Assembly: GCF_041927875.1 (NCBI RefSeq)
Contig: NZ_JBHFHN010000004.1
Origin: Paracoccus sp041927875
Lineage (GTDB): Bacteria; Pseudomonadota; Alphaproteobacteria; Rhodobacterales; Rhodobacteraceae
Strand: one strand, 5' to 3'
Length of the DNA: 64,000 nt
The position numbers and the translations under genes were made by a program. Position 1 is the first letter of the stretch. Every line of letters starts with the position of its first letter. Below are positions 63,269 through 64,000 of this stretch, piece by piece. The notes under the pieces are model-generated. The model searched no databases, was not told where the DNA came from, and worked only from the letters and a program-made list of their open reading frames with translations.

Positions 63269-63852
63269 TGCAACGGCTGGCGCGAATGCCCGGCTGGGCT
63301 GTCTGGGCTCTGGGCCTGCTGCCTTTGGCCTGGCTGATCTTTGACGCGCTGACAGGCGGCCTTGGGGCCGAGCCGGTGCGCGAGATCCAGTTGCGGCTGG
63401 GGCTGACGGCGATCTGGTTCCTGATCGGCGGGCTGGCGATCACGCCCTTGCGCCGGCTGACGCGGATCAATCTGGTCATCCATCGGCGGCGGATCGGGCT
63501 GCTGGCCACGCTTTATGCGGTGCTGCATGTCGTGGCCTGGGCGGGGCTGGACCTGCGCGATCTGTCGCGCGCCGGAGCCGAGATCGCACGGCGGCCCTGG
63601 CTGATGCTGGGGATGGGGGCACTGCTGTTGATTCTGCCTTTGGCGGCCACATCGTCGAATCTGGCCATCCGAATCCTTGGTCCTGTGCGCTGGCGGCGGC
63701 TTCATCGGCTGGTTTACCCTGCGGCAATCATGGCCGCGGCGCATTTTCTGGCCCTTGGGAAGACCTGGACGGGGCCTGCGATTCTGTCAGCCATGGCTGT
63801 CGCGGTTTTGCTGGCTCTGAGGCTGCCGATTTTTGGGCGTGCAAGGCTTTGA
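63268..63852 (+). CDS. msrQ: Haem-binding membrane subunit MsrQ
   Basis: MsrQ delivers electrons from the quinone pool to MsrP. The 194-residue protein has about five to six membrane helices of the ferric-reductase-like type, with haem-ligand histidines in LYAVLHVVAWAGLDL and in RRLHRLVYPAAIMAAAHFLA. Its length matches the family. It overlaps the msrP stop (TGATG); TTG at 63265 is a less likely start. The 3' end at 63852 leads straight into A/T-rich DNA of a promoter-like region. Confidence 0.93.
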   Translation: MQRLARMPGWAVWALGLLPLAWLIFDALTGGLGAEPVREIQLRLGLTAIWFLIGGLAITPLRRLTRINLVIHRRRIGLLATLYAVLHVVAWAGLDLRDLSRAGAEIARRPWLMLGMGALLLILPLAATSSNLAIRILGPVRWRRLHRLVYPAAIMAAAHFLALGKTWTGPAILSAMAVAVLLALRLPIFGRARL

Positions 63853-63904
63853 AAAGAAACGACAACGCAGAAATCGTCAAAAAAGTTTCAGATTTTCGCT
63901 TTTC

Positions 63905-63938
63905 AGGGCTTGCGGACCCCCGGCCTCCTCCGTAAATA
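63905..63938 (+). promoter_or_regulatory. Strong promoter-like sequence, possibly of a stable-RNA operon
   Basis: TTGCGG (63910-63915) and TAAATA (63933-63938) are exactly 17 bases apart. A markedly A/T-rich stretch, 63850-63905, with several A and T tracts lies directly upstream, like an UP element. Downstream to the window end there is GC-rich leader-like DNA without a gene. Confidence 0.55.
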
Positions 63939-64000
63939 CCGCTTCACCGAGACGATGGCCGGGAACGGAAGCGGATCGGGGGCGGTGGCGGAAGCGCGAG

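Overview
The window is high-GC, gene-dense chromosomal DNA of an alphaproteobacterium of the Rhodobacteraceae, most like Paracoccus. The evidence is the gene content and order: heparinase II/III-purH-lspA-bamF-M16 pair, rimP-nusA-ylxR-infB, DUF2794, DUF3775, msrPQ, and an intergenic motif ending in an AAGAAGAAG-like tail. This placement is inferred from remembered families, not from a search. No phage, insertion sequence, CRISPR array or plasmid gene was recognised.

Layout. 1-4561: an unidentified left edge, then a MarR-type regulator divergent from a fused 5-oxoprolinase/hydantoinase (HyuA-HyuB), with an inverted repeat between them. 4622-10566: a lytic transglycosylase and the hook genes flgE, flgK, flgL and flgI. 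10567-12245: about 1.7 kb without a credible gene, holding two families of diverged tandem repeats. This is the least explained part of the window. 12283-18200: secA, a secreted parvulin, argJ, mutT and a conserved-looking 42-codon ORF. 18267-23661 (minus): the rimP-nusA-ylxR-infB operon, with a promoter and a terminator hairpin in its leader. 23827-30396: family-4 uracil-DNA glycosylase, DsbD-alpha-like protein, YqgE, heparinase-like protein, purH and an lspA with a long tail. 30426-38923: a BamF-like lipoprotein, an M16 protease pair, an M17 aminopeptidase, an NlpC/P60 hydrolase, a cytochrome c', an I78-type lipoprotein, a NYN/LOTUS protein and a TetR regulator. 39098-42544: mutL, rmuC and a DUF3775 gene.

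42595-54536 reads as one functional unit. A hybrid histidine kinase and an OmpR-type regulator (minus) diverge from an acyl-CoA ligase followed by a complete branched-chain-amino-acid-type ABC importer (two ATPases, two permeases, one binding protein), a 62-residue membrane protein and a PaaK-like CoA ligase. The inferred job is sensing, importing and CoA-activating an organic acid; the substrate is unknown. A 9-bp dyad lies in the divergent promoter region, and three GTGCAC palindromes with exact 11-bp spacing lie upstream of the first permease.

54558-64000: a triple peptidoglycan-binding-module protein, rpmJ, tRNA-Val(GAC), N-formylglutamate amidohydrolase, an SPFH/NfeD pair, a YciE-like protein, pyrF, clpB with a possible heat-shock promoter, and msrPQ. 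The window ends in a strong promoter-like sequence with an A/T-rich upstream element, probably leading into a stable-RNA operon just outside. Most genes are ordinary housekeeping genes; the candidates for something undescribed are the repeat field at 10.6-12.1 kb and the sensor/ligase/transporter unit at 42.6-54.5 kb.
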